In this document: piece after piece, positions 25,394 through 35,833 of the stretch
How positions within the stretch are numbered: the stretch's first letter is position 1
Layout of the letters: the number at the start of each line of letters is the position of its first letter
NCBI GenBank assembly: GCA_965217685.1
Contig: CBDCIZ010000003.1
Location: forward strand, 2,976,001 to 3,040,000
Source of the DNA: Aurantimonas sp965217685
Lineage (GTDB): Bacteria > Pseudomonadota > Alphaproteobacteria > Rhizobiales > Rhizobiaceae
Reading direction: 5' to 3'
Length of the DNA stretch: 64,000 bases
The notes under the pieces: generated by a model
Databases searched by the model: none
What the model was told of the DNA's origin: nothing
The model's input: only the letters and a program-made list of their open reading frames with translations
Position numbers and translations under genes: made by a program

Positions 25394-26518
25394 ATGAGCG
25401 AGAGCACCCAGGCACTCGGCGTTTCGGCGGCCGGTGGCCTGGCCGTCGGCCTCCTCGGCGAGGCGTCGCGACGCCGGCTCGAAGCCGTGCTGATTCCGAT
25501 TCTCGCCCTGATCGCGGGACTTGCCGCGTTCGGCGTGTTCCTCGGCCTCGTCGGCAAGTCGCCGGTCGAGTTCTACCAGCTGGTCTATCGCGGCGGTTTC
25601 GGCACCTGGTTCTCGCTGCAGAACACCATGCAACGCTCTGCGCCGCTGCTCCTGACCGCGCTCTGCGTGGCCCTGCCCGCGCAACTCGGTCTCGTGGTCA
25701 TCGGCGGCGAGGGGGCCTTCGTCCTCGGCGGTCTCGCCGCGGCTGCGATCGGGGCGGCGATGCCCGGCGCCCCTGGCCTCGTCGGCCTCCCGCTGATGGC
25801 GCTGTCGGGCATGCTCGCCGGCGGTCTCTGGATCGGCGCGGTCGGCGCGCTCCGGCACTATCGTGGCGTCAACGAGACGATCTCCAGCCTGCTCATGGCC
25901 TATATCGCGATCGCCTTGATGCAGCATTTCGTCGAGGGGCCGCTGCGCGATCCGGCGAGCCTCAACAAACCGTCGACGACGCCGCTGGCCGAACAGCTGC
26001 GGATCGGGACGATCCCCGGTATGGACGTGCATTGGGGCTTCGTCGTCGGCATCGTCGCCTGTCTCGGCGCAGCCTTTGTTCTGTCGCGCACGACCTTCGG
26101 GTTTTCGGCCCGCATCGCCGGCGGCAACGTCCGCGCGGCGGCAGTGCAGGGTTTGCCGGTGGGCCGGCTGATCCTGGCCTTCACCGCGGCGGCGGGTGCG
26201 GCGGCGGGACTGGCGGGCATGGTCGAGGTCGCGGCCATTCAGGGCACGGCCAACGCTTCGCTGATCGCTGGCTACGGCTACACCGGCATCCTCATCGCCT
26301 TCCTCGCAAGGCAGAACCCGGTGGCGATCGTCCCGATGGCGCTGCTGATCGGCGGTATCGGCGCCGCCGGCGGCCTCGTCCAGCGGCGCATGGGCCTGCC
26401 GGACGCGACGGTTTTGGTCCTGCAGGGCATCCTGTTCGTGTCGATCCTCGTTTCCGAGACGATGTCGGGACGGCTCCTGCCGGTGCGCGGCCCGAAACCC
26501 CTGGGAGCTGCGGAATGA
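25394..26518 (+). CDS. BMP-type ABC transporter permease (first subunit)
   Basis: A 374-residue membrane protein of the BPD_transp_2 family that pairs with BMP binding proteins (as in the YufP/NupB type). About nine or ten hydrophobic segments; the family motif GGEGAFVLGG lies after helix 3, and VNETISSLLMAYIAIAL is the conserved coupling-helix region. It starts 11 bases after the binding-protein stop and overlaps the second permease by four bases (ATGA). Confidence 0.9.
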   Translation: MSESTQALGVSAAGGLAVGLLGEASRRRLEAVLIPILALIAGLAAFGVFLGLVGKSPVEFYQLVYRGGFGTWFSLQNTMQRSAPLLLTALCVALPAQLGLVVIGGEGAFVLGGLAAAAIGAAMPGAPGLVGLPLMALSGMLAGGLWIGAVGALRHYRGVNETISSLLMAYIAIALMQHFVEGPLRDPASLNKPSTTPLAEQLRIGTIPGMDVHWGFVVGIVACLGAAFVLSRTTFGFSARIAGGNVRAAAVQGLPVGRLILAFTAAAGAAAGLAGMVEVAAIQGTANASLIAGYGYTGILIAFLARQNPVAIVPMALLIGGIGAAGGLVQRRMGLPDATVLVLQGILFVSILVSETMSGRLLPVRGPKPLGAAE

Positions 26519-27437
26519 ACGGCGATCTCGGCATATGGGCGGTGCCGCTGGCCGTTCTCGGCGGCGCGCTGCGGGTCTCGACGCCGTTTCTCTTCGTCAG
26601 TCTCGGCGAGTGCGTGACCGAAAAGAGCGGGCGCATCAATCTCGGGCTGGAGGGCACACTCGTCTTCGGCGCGATGGCGGGCTATGGCGGCTCGCTCCTG
26701 ACCGGCTCGCCTGGCTCGGGGTGCTCCTCGCGGGTCTCGCCGGCATGGCCTTTGGCCTGCTGCATGGTGCGCTTTGCTCGCTGCCGCGGGTCAACGACAT
26801 CGCCGTCGGCATCGCGCTGATGCTGCTCGGCACCGGGCTCGCGTTCTTCTTCGGCAAGCCGCTGATCCAGCCGGCCGCGCCGATGCTGCCGTCGATCGCG
26901 CTGGGCGGCTGGTCGAGCGTGCCGCAGCTGCGCGCAGCACTGGAGATCAATCCGCTCTTCCTGATCGGGATCGTGATCGCGGTCGCGCTGCTCTTCGTGT
27001 TCAAGCGAACCCGTGTCGGCCTCGTCCTGCGGATGGTCGGCGACAGCGCCGACGCGGCTCGTGCCATGGGCTATCCGATCCTCCCCGTTCGCGTCGGCGC
27101 GACCGTCTTCGGCGGCTTCATGGCCGGTGTCGCAGGCGCCTATCTGTCGCTCTACTATCCGGGCTCCTGGAACGAGAGCATCTCGTCGGGCCAAGGGCTG
27201 ATCGCCGTCGCGCTGGTCATCTTCGCCCGCTGGAATCCGCTCGCCTGCTTCGGCGCGGCGCTCCTGTTCGGCGGGGCGGGAGCGCTGGGGCCGGCGCTGC
27301 AGTCGGTGGGCGTCACCGAAGGCTACTATCTCTTCTACGCCGCGCCATACGTTCTGACACTGCTCATCCTCTTCGTTACCTCCTCGCCGAGCCGAGCCCT
27401 CGACGGCGCGCCGCGCGAACTTTCGATCACCAGATAA
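26515..27437 (+). pseudogene. BMP-type ABC transporter permease (second subunit), frameshifted
   Basis: Together the two frames encode about 307 residues of the YufQ/NupC-type second permease: FVSLGECVTEKSGRINLGLEG in the first frame, then AWLGVLLAGLAGMAFGLLHG, PRVNDIAVGIALMLLGTGLA and the C-terminus in the -1 frame to 27437. The switch lies near 26706-26712, where TCGCCTGG would read in frame as TCGGCCTGG with one extra G. As given, the first frame stops at 26820, which would inactivate the transporter. The flanking genes are intact, and the region after the break is perfectly conserved in character, which points to a very recent lesion or a base-calling error. Confidence 0.8.
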
Positions 27438-27449
27438 GGGAGCCACCCC

Positions 27450-28466
27450 ATGAACGGTCTCGGTGGACTGAACAAATCCAAAAACGGTGTCGTCGTCGGC
27501 TGTGTGCAGCTGCAACTGCCCACGGTTGTCACGAAGGCCGACCTTGCGGATCAGACCAGGCGCATCGTCGAAATGGTCGGCAAGGCCCGGCGCAATCTCG
27601 GCACGATGGATCTCGTCGTCTTCCCCGAATACGCGCTGCACGGCCTGTCGATGGACATCAACCCGGAGATCATGTGCCGGGTCGACGGCCCGGAGGTCGA
27701 AGCGTTCAGAAAGGCCTGCGTCGACAACGCGATCTGGGGGTGCTTCTCGATCATGGAGCTGAACCCCGGCGGCATGCCCTACAACACCGGGCTGATCATA
27801 AACGACAAGGGCGAGATCGTTCTCAACTACAGGAAGCTCCACCCCTGGGTGCCGGTCGAGCCGTGGGAGCCCGGCGACAAGGGTATTCCGGTGATCGATG
27901 GGCCGAATGGCTGCAAGCTGGCGCTGATCATCTGCCATGACGGCATGTTCCCGGAGATGGCCCGCGAATGCGCCTACAAGGGCGCCGAGATCATGTTGCG
28001 CACGGCCGGCTACACCGCACCGATCCGCAACTCCTGGCGCTTCACCAACCAGGCGAACTCGTTCCAGAACCTGATGATCACCGCCAATGTCTGCATGTGC
28101 GGCTCGGACGGGTCGTTCGATTCCATGGGCGAGGGGATGATCGTCGATTTCGACGGCACGGTCATCGCCCATGGCACCAGCGGGCGCGTCGACGAGATCA
28201 TCACCGCGGAGGTGCGGCCCGATCTGGTGCGCGAGGCGCGGGCCGGCTGGGGCGTCGAAAACAACATCTACCAGCTCGGCCACCGTGGCTACGTCGCGGT
28301 GAAGGGCGGGGCGACCGACTGCCCCTATACGTTCATGCACGACATGGTGGCGGGGCAATACCGCCTGCCCTGGGAGGATCAGGTGAAGGTCACGGACGGC
28401 ACCTCCTGCGGCTTCCCGGCACCGACCCGGCAATTCGGCGAGCCCTACAGGGACGCGGCCGAGTAG
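27450..28466 (+). CDS. amiF: Formamidase (nitrilase superfamily)
   Basis: A 338-residue cytosolic amidase of the nitrilase superfamily, converting formamide to formate and ammonia. The Glu-Lys-Cys triad is visible: FPEY, YRKLHPWVPVEPW and ICHDGMFPE. The wording around the lysine and cysteine, plus ENNIYQLGHRGYVA and the length, match AmiF/formamidase more closely than aliphatic amidase AmiE. It lies 12 bases after the permease gene, with AAGGGAG upstream. It may release nitrogen from formamide or another small amide imported by the same system. Confidence 0.88.
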   Translation: MNGLGGLNKSKNGVVVGCVQLQLPTVVTKADLADQTRRIVEMVGKARRNLGTMDLVVFPEYALHGLSMDINPEIMCRVDGPEVEAFRKACVDNAIWGCFSIMELNPGGMPYNTGLIINDKGEIVLNYRKLHPWVPVEPWEPGDKGIPVIDGPNGCKLALIICHDGMFPEMARECAYKGAEIMLRTAGYTAPIRNSWRFTNQANSFQNLMITANVCMCGSDGSFDSMGEGMIVDFDGTVIAHGTSGRVDEIITAEVRPDLVREARAGWGVENNIYQLGHRGYVAVKGGATDCPYTFMHDMVAGQYRLPWEDQVKVTDGTSCGFPAPTRQFGEPYRDAAE

Positions 28467-28512
28467 CCGTCGCGGCCGCGTGCCAGAGGATCGTTTCAGA
28501 AGGAGCCTGCCC

Positions 28513-29238
28513 ATGTCCGCCTCGCTCGACGAACGCATCGATGCCACCTTCGTGCCCGGCGGGCGCACGGTGGATTCCGATCCCTATCCCTGGCCGTTCG
28601 ACGGCGATCTGCGAGCGGCCAACACCGCCATCGTCGTCATCGACATGCAGGTCGATTTCTGTGCGCCGGGCGGATACGTCGATTCCATGGGTTACGACAT
28701 CCAGCTGACGCGGGCGCCGATCGAACCCATAGCCAGGCTCTTGAAGTTTGCCCGCGAAAAGGACTTGACCGTCATCCATACGCGGGAGGGGCACAAGGCG
28801 GATCTTTCCGACCTTCCGGCCAACAAGCGCTGGCGGTCCCAGCGCATCGGCGCCGGCATCGGCGACCAGGGGCCGTGCGGGCGCATTCTGGTGCGCGGCG
28901 AACCGGGCTGGGAAATCATTCCCGAGCTGCAGCCCATCCCTGGCGAGGCGATCATCGACAAGCCGGGAAAGGGCACCTTCCTCGCCACCGACTTCGACCT
29001 CGTTCTTCAGACCAAGGGCATCCGCAACATCGTGCTTGCCGGCGTCACCACCGATGTCTGCGTCCACACCACCATGCGCGACGCCAACGATCGCGGCTAC
29101 GAGTGTCTCGTCCTGTCGGATTGCACGGCGGCGACCAAGGTCGAGAACCATCTCGCGGCCCTCGACATGGTGAAGATGCAGGGCGGCGTCTTCGGGGCGG
29201 TGGCCACAAGCGACGCCTTGATCGAGGCGCTGCGCTGA
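28513..29238 (+). CDS. biuH: Biuret amidohydrolase (isochorismatase-like cysteine hydrolase)
   Basis: A 241-residue cysteine hydrolase that would convert biuret to allophanate and ammonia. The triad is D44 (IDMQVDF), K150 (IIDKPGKG) and C183 (GVTTDVCVHTTM), with the spacing 106 and 33 that I recall for rhizobial BiuH. Further BiuH-like features are DSDPYPWPFDG at the start, LPANKRWRSQRIGAGIG in the lid region and VKMQGGVFG near the end. RutB (ureidoacrylate) is the nearest alternative, but no other rut gene is present. The stop overlaps the next start as TGATG, so it is translationally coupled to atzD. GAAGGAG precedes the ATG. Confidence 0.9.
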   Translation: MSASLDERIDATFVPGGRTVDSDPYPWPFDGDLRAANTAIVVIDMQVDFCAPGGYVDSMGYDIQLTRAPIEPIARLLKFAREKDLTVIHTREGHKADLSDLPANKRWRSQRIGAGIGDQGPCGRILVRGEPGWEIIPELQPIPGEAIIDKPGKGTFLATDFDLVLQTKGIRNIVLAGVTTDVCVHTTMRDANDRGYECLVLSDCTAATKVENHLAALDMVKMQGGVFGAVATSDALIEALR

Positions 29239-30340
29239 TGCGGCAGGCGCAGATCCATCGCATCCCGATGCGCGGACCGGATGACGTCTCGGGCCTCGAG
29301 GCGGCGATCGCCGCCGATCGCATCGATCCGACGGGGATCGTCGCAATTCTCGGCAAGACGGAGGGAAATGGCTGCGTCAACGATTTCACGCGCGCCTTCG
29401 CCGTTGCCTCGCTTAAGGCCGTGCTCGCTTCGTATCTTTCGCAAGAGGCCGTCGACCGCATTGCAACCGTCATGTCGGGAGGAACCGAGGGCGCATTGTC
29501 GCCGCATCTGATCGTGCTCGAACGCGGTCCAGTAACCCATGGCGAAAGTCCGGCGCTTGCTATCGGGTCTGCCCATACCGAAAATCTCGCTCCCGAGCAT
29601 CTCGGCCGAATGGCCGAGGTTCTGATGGTCGCCGAGGGCGTCGTCAGAGCGATGAAAGACGCCGGAATCAAAGACCCGAAAGACGTTCATTTCGTCCAGA
29701 TCAAGTGCCCGCTTCTGACCTCCGAGCGTATCGCCGAGGCCGAAGCGCGGGGGGAAACCGTCGCGACCCGGAGCGCGCTGAAGTCGATGGGGCTGGCCCG
29801 TGGTGCGTCGGCGCTCGGGGTCGCGCTCGCCCTCGGCGAGATCGAGGCCGGCGCCGTTTGCGATGCAGTCATCGGCACGGATTTGAGCCTCTGGTCGGGA
29901 CGCGCCAGCACCTCGGCAGGGGTCGAACTGACGAATCACGAAATCGTCGTTCTCGGCATGAGCGACGAGTGGTGCGGAACGCTCGTCGTGGATCACGCGG
30001 TGATGGCCGATGCAATCGATATCGAGCCGGTCCGCGCGGCATTCAAGCGTCTCGGCTTTTCCGCCGATGGGCAGCTGACGCCGACGGAGGGTCTACGGTT
30101 CGAGGCGCTTCTTGCAAAAGCCGATCCTGGCACGTCGGCGCGGTTGCGTGGTGCGCGCCATACCATGCTGGACGACAGCGATATTTCCGCGACCCGCCAC
30201 GCCCGAGCCTTCGTCGGCGGGGCGCTCGCTGCAATCGCGGGCACGAGCGAACTCTTCGTCTCGGGCGGCGCCGAGCACCAGGGCCCGGACGGCGGAGGTC
30301 CGGTCGCCATCATCGCCAGACGTCGGGAAGGAGACAGCTG

Positions 30341-30341
<1 letters not shown>
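29238..30341 (+). CDS. atzD: Cyanuric acid amidohydrolase
   Basis: A 367-residue ring-opening amidohydrolase of the cyanuric acid hydrolase/barbiturase family, turning cyanuric acid into 1-carboxybiuret, which loses CO2 to give biuret. Three Ser-Lys pairs mark the three structural repeats: K40 (LGKTEGNG) with S80 (MSGGTEG), K156 (QIKCPLL) with S226 (STSAGVEL), and K294 with S342 (VSGGAEHQGP). GKTEGNGCVNDFTR and RHTMLDDSDISATRHAR are near-identical to TrzD/AtzD as I remember them, and neighbouring biuret and allophanate hydrolases favour cyanuric acid over barbiturate. TGATG overlaps on both sides couple it to biuH and to the transporter ATPase gene. Confidence 0.93.
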
Positions 30342-31926
<1,585 letters not shown>

Positions 31927-31927
<1 letters not shown>

Positions 31928-32646
31928 TGGCGCTGATTTCCGCACGCCCGTATGATTACGACTTCAAGCCCGAAGTGGCCGCGCTGATCGTCATCGACAT
32001 GCAGCGCGACTTTCTGGAGCCCGGCGGTTTCGGCGAGAGTCTCGGCAACGACGTGACGCGCCTGCAGGCGATCGTGCCGGCGACCGCCCGGCTGATCGCC
32101 GGGTTTCGAGCGGCAGGGCGGCCGGTGATCCACACCCGCGAATGCCATGCCGCCGATCTGTCCGACTGCCCGCCGGCCAAGCGCTCGCGCGGCGCGCCTG
32201 GCCTCAGCATCGGCGATCCGGGCCCGATGGGCCGCATCCTGATCCGGGGCGAGCCGGGCGCCGAGATTGTCCCGGAGCTGGCGCCGCGGCCGGGCGAACT
32301 GGTGATCGACAAGCCGGGGAAGGGCGCCTTTTATGCGACGGAACTCGGCGCGCATCTGGCCTTCGAGAGGATCACGCAAATCGTCTTTGCCGGAGTCACC
32401 ACCGAGGTCTGCGTCCAGACCACCATGCACGAGGCGAACGATCGCGGCTTCGAATGCATGATCGCCGAGGACGCGACGGAAAGCTATTTCGCCGAGTTCA
32501 AGCACGCCGCCATCGAGATGATCGTCGCGCAAGGGGCCATCGTCGGCTGGGCGGTCTCGGTCGATGCGATCGTCGAAGGGCTCGGTCAAGGGACGGCAAG
32601 CGGATCGATTCCTCGATCGGTGCCCGTCACCGAGAGTGCCGGCTGA
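31927..32646 (+). CDS. Isochorismatase-like cysteine hydrolase, BiuH paralogue (possible triuret hydrolase)
   Basis: A 239-residue relative of the biuret hydrolase at 28513. D24 (IDMQRDF), K129 (VIDKPGKG) and C162 (GVTTEVCVQTTM) form the triad with the same spacing, and HTRECHAADLSDCPPAKRSRG replaces the lid sequence NKRWRSQRIGAG, which predicts a different substrate. In known ureide clusters a BiuH paralogue hydrolyses triuret to carboxybiuret (TrtA); an N-carbamoyl compound is another choice. The C-terminus carries an extra 20-residue Ser/Gly/Pro tail. Coupled by TGATG overlaps to the ATPase gene and the cupin gene. Confidence 0.85.
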
Positions 32647-32999
32647 TGGCGACGCTGTTTCCTCGCCTCCTGGCAGCCGATCTGTCGACCGCGACCTTCC
32701 AGCCGTTCCACGAGGGAGTCGAAATCGCACCGCTGGCGACGATTTCCGGCGAAGACGCGCCGACCGTCGCGCTCTTGCGCTACGCGCCTGGCGCGTCCGT
32801 GCCGCGCCATGAGCATCTGGGCGTCGAGACCATCTGCGTGCTCAGCGGTTCTCAGGCCGACGATGACGGGCTCTACAAGACCGGCGACGTTGCCATCAAC
32901 CTGCCCGGCAGCCAGCACCGCGTTTGGTCGAAGGAGGGCTGCGTGGTGCTGATCTCCTGGACCGCGCCGGTGCGCTTCGTGGACGGCGAGGACAACTGA
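32646..32999 (+). CDS. Single-domain cupin (ChrR-like)
   Basis: A 117-residue beta-barrel cupin. Motif 1 is seen as PRHEHLGVETICVLSG and motif 2 as PGSQHRVWS, supplying two His, a Glu and a further His for a metal. Similar to the C-terminal sensor domain of ChrR anti-sigma factors, but without the anti-sigma part. It may be a small metal enzyme or a binding protein acting on an intermediate of the pathway; the sequence does not tell which. Coupled to the preceding hydrolase gene by TGATG. Confidence 0.8.
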   Translation: MATLFPRLLAADLSTATFQPFHEGVEIAPLATISGEDAPTVALLRYAPGASVPRHEHLGVETICVLSGSQADDDGLYKTGDVAINLPGSQHRVWSKEGCVVLISWTAPVRFVDGEDN

Positions 33000-33063
33000 A
33001 GCCCGAAACCTTCAAAACCGAACGACGCCGTGGGATCAAACGGCCCCGGTATGAACAAGACGC

Positions 33064-34872
33064 ATGGGAGAAACCGTGACCGACCTGCCGACGATTCTCG
33101 ACTTCGATAGCCTTCGCGCGCTCTATCGCGGCGGCCTGTCCCCTGCCGACATCCTCGGTCTCATGGCGACCCGCATGGCGAGCTGCGATCCGGCGGCCTT
33201 CATCCACAAGGCGAGCCACGATGCGTTGATCGCCGAAGCCGAGGCGCTTGTCGCCTGCGCGCCGGACCCGGAAAGCCTGCCCCTTTGGGGTCTGCCTTTC
33301 GCTGTGAAGGACAATATCGACGTCGCCGGCATGCGGACCACCGCCGGCTGCCCGGACTACGCCTACACGCCCGACGTCGATTCCGTGGCCGTCGCGCGGT
33401 TGCGGGCGGCGGGCGCGATCGTCGTCGGCAAGACCAATCTCGACCAGTTCGCCACCGGGCTGAACGGCACACGGTCGCCCTACGGTGCGCCGCGCTGCGT
33501 GTTCGACGACGCCTATGTTTCGGGTGGGTCCAGCTCGGGCTCGGCGGTCGTCGTCGCGGCCGGGATCGCCGCCTTCGCGCTGGGTACCGACACGGCCGGC
33601 TCGGGCCGGGTCCCGGCAGCCTTCAACAATCTGGTCGGCATCAAGCCGTCGCCGGGTCGGGTGCCGACGACTGGCGTCGTTCCGGCCTGCCACTCGATCG
33701 ATGTCGTGACCGTCTTCGCGGCAAGCGTCGCGGAAGGCGCTGCGGTGCGCGCCGTGATCGAAGGCTTTGACGCATTCGACTCCTATGCGCGGCGCTTCGC
33801 CGAGGTGTCGCTGCCGAGCAGGCTCCGCCTCGGCGTACCCGAAGAGTCCGAGCTCGAATTCTTCGGCAACACCGCTTATCGCGCCCTTTACGATGCGGCG
33901 ATCGAGCGGGCGAAAAGCCTTGGCGCGACGATCGTGCCTTTCGACTACCGGCCATTTCGCCAGGCGGCGGCGCTGCTCTATGAAGGGCCCTGGGTGGCCG
34001 AGCGACTGGCCGCCGTTCAGGAATTCCTCGACGAAAAGCCCGAAAGCTTCGACCCGACGGTGCGCACCATCATCGAGTCGGCGCGGAGCATGAGCGCTGT
34101 CGACGCGTTTCGCGGCGCCTATGCGCTCGAAGATCACCGCCGGGTGGCCGAGGCCGAATGGGCCAATGTCGACGCGCTGCTTCTGCCAACCTCGCCGGAC
34201 ATCCAGACCGTCGAGGCGATGCGCGCCGACCCGCTGGCGCTGAACGCACGGTTCGGAGGCTACACCAATTTCGCCAATTTCCTTGGTTGCGCGGCGATCG
34301 CCGTACCGGCCGGCTTCACGGACGCGGGTCTGCCCTTCGGCGTGCAGCTCGTCGCCCCGCGCGACACCGACGCGGCGCTCTGCGACTTCGCCTCGCGGAT
34401 GCACGCCGCGGCGCGCTGCGGTGCAGGTCTCGCCCGCGATTTTGTACCGGGCGTGGTCCCGCCGCCGGCCAGGCCGGACCGAATCGAGCTGGCCGTCGTC
34501 GGCGCCCATCTGTCGGGCATGGCGCTCAATCATGAATTGACCGAGCGCGGCGGAGTTTTCGTGCGCAGCGCCCGGACCGCTCGGGGATATCGGCTCCACG
34601 CGCTGGACACGGTGCCGCCGAAGCCGGGCCTGGTGCGAGATGCGGCGTGCGAGCACGCCATCGCGCTCGAAATCTGGTCGCTGGCGCCCGCTGCCTTCGC
34701 CGATTTCGTGGCGGCCATTCCCCAGCCGCTCGGCATCGGGAAACTGACGCTGGAGACTGGCATCCGCGTCTGCGGATTCGTGTGTGAGCCGGCCGGCCTC
34801 GTCGGCGCGCGAGAGATCACCGGCTTCGGCGGCTGGCGAAATTACGTGGACGCCAGGGCAACTGGTGCTTGA
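33064..34872 (+). CDS. atzF: Allophanate hydrolase
   Basis: A 602-residue amidase-signature enzyme that converts allophanate to two NH3 and two CO2, the last step of cyanuric acid mineralisation. Residues about 1-450 are the amidase domain with K82 (FAVKDNID), S156 (GGSSSGS) and S180 (GTDTAGSGRVP) as the Lys-cisSer-Ser triad. The C-terminal domain from about 470 (VVGAHLSGMALN, FGGWRNY) is specific to allophanate hydrolases and helps release the carboxycarbamate, so this is not an AtzE-type amidase. GTG at 33076 has the better ribosome binding site (GGGAGA) and may be the true start. There is no biotin-dependent urea carboxylase gene nearby, so allophanate comes from biuret, not urea. Confidence 0.92.
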   Translation: MGETVTDLPTILDFDSLRALYRGGLSPADILGLMATRMASCDPAAFIHKASHDALIAEAEALVACAPDPESLPLWGLPFAVKDNIDVAGMRTTAGCPDYAYTPDVDSVAVARLRAAGAIVVGKTNLDQFATGLNGTRSPYGAPRCVFDDAYVSGGSSSGSAVVVAAGIAAFALGTDTAGSGRVPAAFNNLVGIKPSPGRVPTTGVVPACHSIDVVTVFAASVAEGAAVRAVIEGFDAFDSYARRFAEVSLPSRLRLGVPEESELEFFGNTAYRALYDAAIERAKSLGATIVPFDYRPFRQAAALLYEGPWVAERLAAVQEFLDEKPESFDPTVRTIIESARSMSAVDAFRGAYALEDHRRVAEAEWANVDALLLPTSPDIQTVEAMRADPLALNARFGGYTNFANFLGCAAIAVPAGFTDAGLPFGVQLVAPRDTDAALCDFASRMHAAARCGAGLARDFVPGVVPPPARPDRIELAVVGAHLSGMALNHELTERGGVFVRSARTARGYRLHALDTVPPKPGLVRDAACEHAIALEIWSLAPAAFADFVAAIPQPLGIGKLTLETGIRVCGFVCEPAGLVGAREITGFGGWRNYVDARATGA

Positions 34873-34898
34873 GCGGCTCGCTGCCGGGCTATAGGGCG

Positions 34899-34936
34899 AG
34901 ACACGGAAACACGGACGCTGTTTTCCATCCGTGTCT
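34899..34936. repeat. Inverted repeat between atzF and the GntR regulator gene
   Basis: Perfect 9-base arms AGACACGGA (34899-34907) and TCCGTGTCT (34928-34936) around a 20-base centre. No T run follows on either strand, so an operator or attenuator is as likely as a terminator. Confidence 0.5.
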
Positions 34937-34989
34937 TGCGTCCAAGTCATGCTAGAGCGGGAAATCGAACGCGTAAGAAGATCATACCG

Positions 34990-35018
34990 CTCCATGAGAC
35001 CTGGCTCCATGAGACCTG
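34990..35018. repeat. Direct repeat at the start of the GntR gene
   Basis: The 14-mer CTCCATGAGACCTG occurs twice, at 34990-35003 and 35005-35018, with a 15-base period, ending two bases before the GTG start. It overlaps the expected ribosome binding region and could be an autoregulatory site. Confidence 0.5.
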
Positions 35019-35019
35019 A

Positions 35020-35715
35020 GTGAGCAAGCGCACCCAGACAGACATGATCCGCGAGACCCTGGCCGATCGCATCGTGCATGGGCTCTTGCGTCCCGGCGAA
35101 GCCCTGGACGAGACGTCGCTGGCGGCCGAGTTCGGCGTGTCGCGCACGCCCGTGCGCGAGGCCTTGCGCCAGCTCGAGGCGCAGGGGCTCGCCCTGTCGC
35201 GGCCCCATCGCGGCGCCGTCGTGACGCTTTTGACGGAGCGCCAGCTCGATGAGACCTTCGTGGTGATGGCCGAACTCGAAGCCCTGTGCGCCAGGCTCTG
35301 CGCCGTTACCCTGTCCGGTGCCGATCTCGACGCCCTTTCGCTGCTGCATGCCAGTGGCGCACCGGTCGCGGCGCGCAGCGATGTCGGTGCCTACCGCGTG
35401 CACAATGAGCGGTTTCACGATGCGATCTACGCCGGCTCGGGCAACGCGTTCCTGGAGGAGACGACACGTGCGACGCGCCGCCGGCTCGCACCGTTTCGCA
35501 ATTTGCAGTTCGAGGCGTTTCAACGTCCCGACGCGTCCCATCGCGAACACGGTCAGATCGTCTCGGCAATCGTCATCGGCGATGGCGCGGAGGCTGCCGA
35601 AACGATGCACCGCCACATCCTGAAGGTGCGCAGCGTCGTCGACGACATCACCGCCGATACGCTCACCCACCAGATCGCAGCCGCTGAAAGGATGCTTCGG
35701 TTTGAAAGGAGTTGA
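35020..35715 (+). CDS. GntR-family (FadR/FCD) transcriptional regulator of the ureide cluster
   Basis: A 231-residue DNA-binding regulator. The winged helix is at residues about 8-70 (TSLAAEFGVSRTPVREALRQLEAQGL), and the C-terminal all-helical FCD domain carries the His/Asp-type metal ligands (HNERFHDAIY, later HREHGQI and MHRHI). FCD regulators respond to small organic acids or ring-derived metabolites. It is the last gene of the co-directional cluster and is the obvious candidate for a pathway-specific sensor, possibly acting on top of sigma-54 control. Start GTG 35020; an upstream ATG frame stops at once. Confidence 0.88.
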   Translation: MSKRTQTDMIRETLADRIVHGLLRPGEALDETSLAAEFGVSRTPVREALRQLEAQGLALSRPHRGAVVTLLTERQLDETFVVMAELEALCARLCAVTLSGADLDALSLLHASGAPVAARSDVGAYRVHNERFHDAIYAGSGNAFLEETTRATRRRLAPFRNLQFEAFQRPDASHREHGQIVSAIVIGDGAEAAETMHRHILKVRSVVDDITADTLTHQIAAAERMLRFERS

Positions 35716-35833
35716 AGGTGGCGCCCTGTTTCACGTCTCGGTGCTAACTCGTTCGCGTGTGGCGAGGAGCCTTGTCTTGCCGCCGCGAGTTGAAACGTCT
35801 TGAGAGCGATGAGCAGAGACCCGAGGAGGAATC

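Noticed and set aside
26682..28568. 628-codon minus-strand open frame opposite the permease and amiF
   Set aside because: Antisense shadow of high-GC coding sequence, crossing a gene boundary without change in character.
28513..29238. RutB (ureidoacrylate hydrolase) for the first cysteine hydrolase
   Set aside because: No rutA, C, D, E, F or G gene is present; the lid region and residue spacing match BiuH.
33064..34872. AtzE-type carboxybiuret hydrolase or glutamyl-tRNA amidotransferase subunit A
   Set aside because: A full allophanate-hydrolase C-terminal domain is present, and the small AtzG/GatC partner is missing.
32896..35670. 924-codon minus-strand open frame opposite atzF and gntR
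   Set aside because: Antisense shadow; no motif, and it spans two well-supported genes and their intergenic gap.
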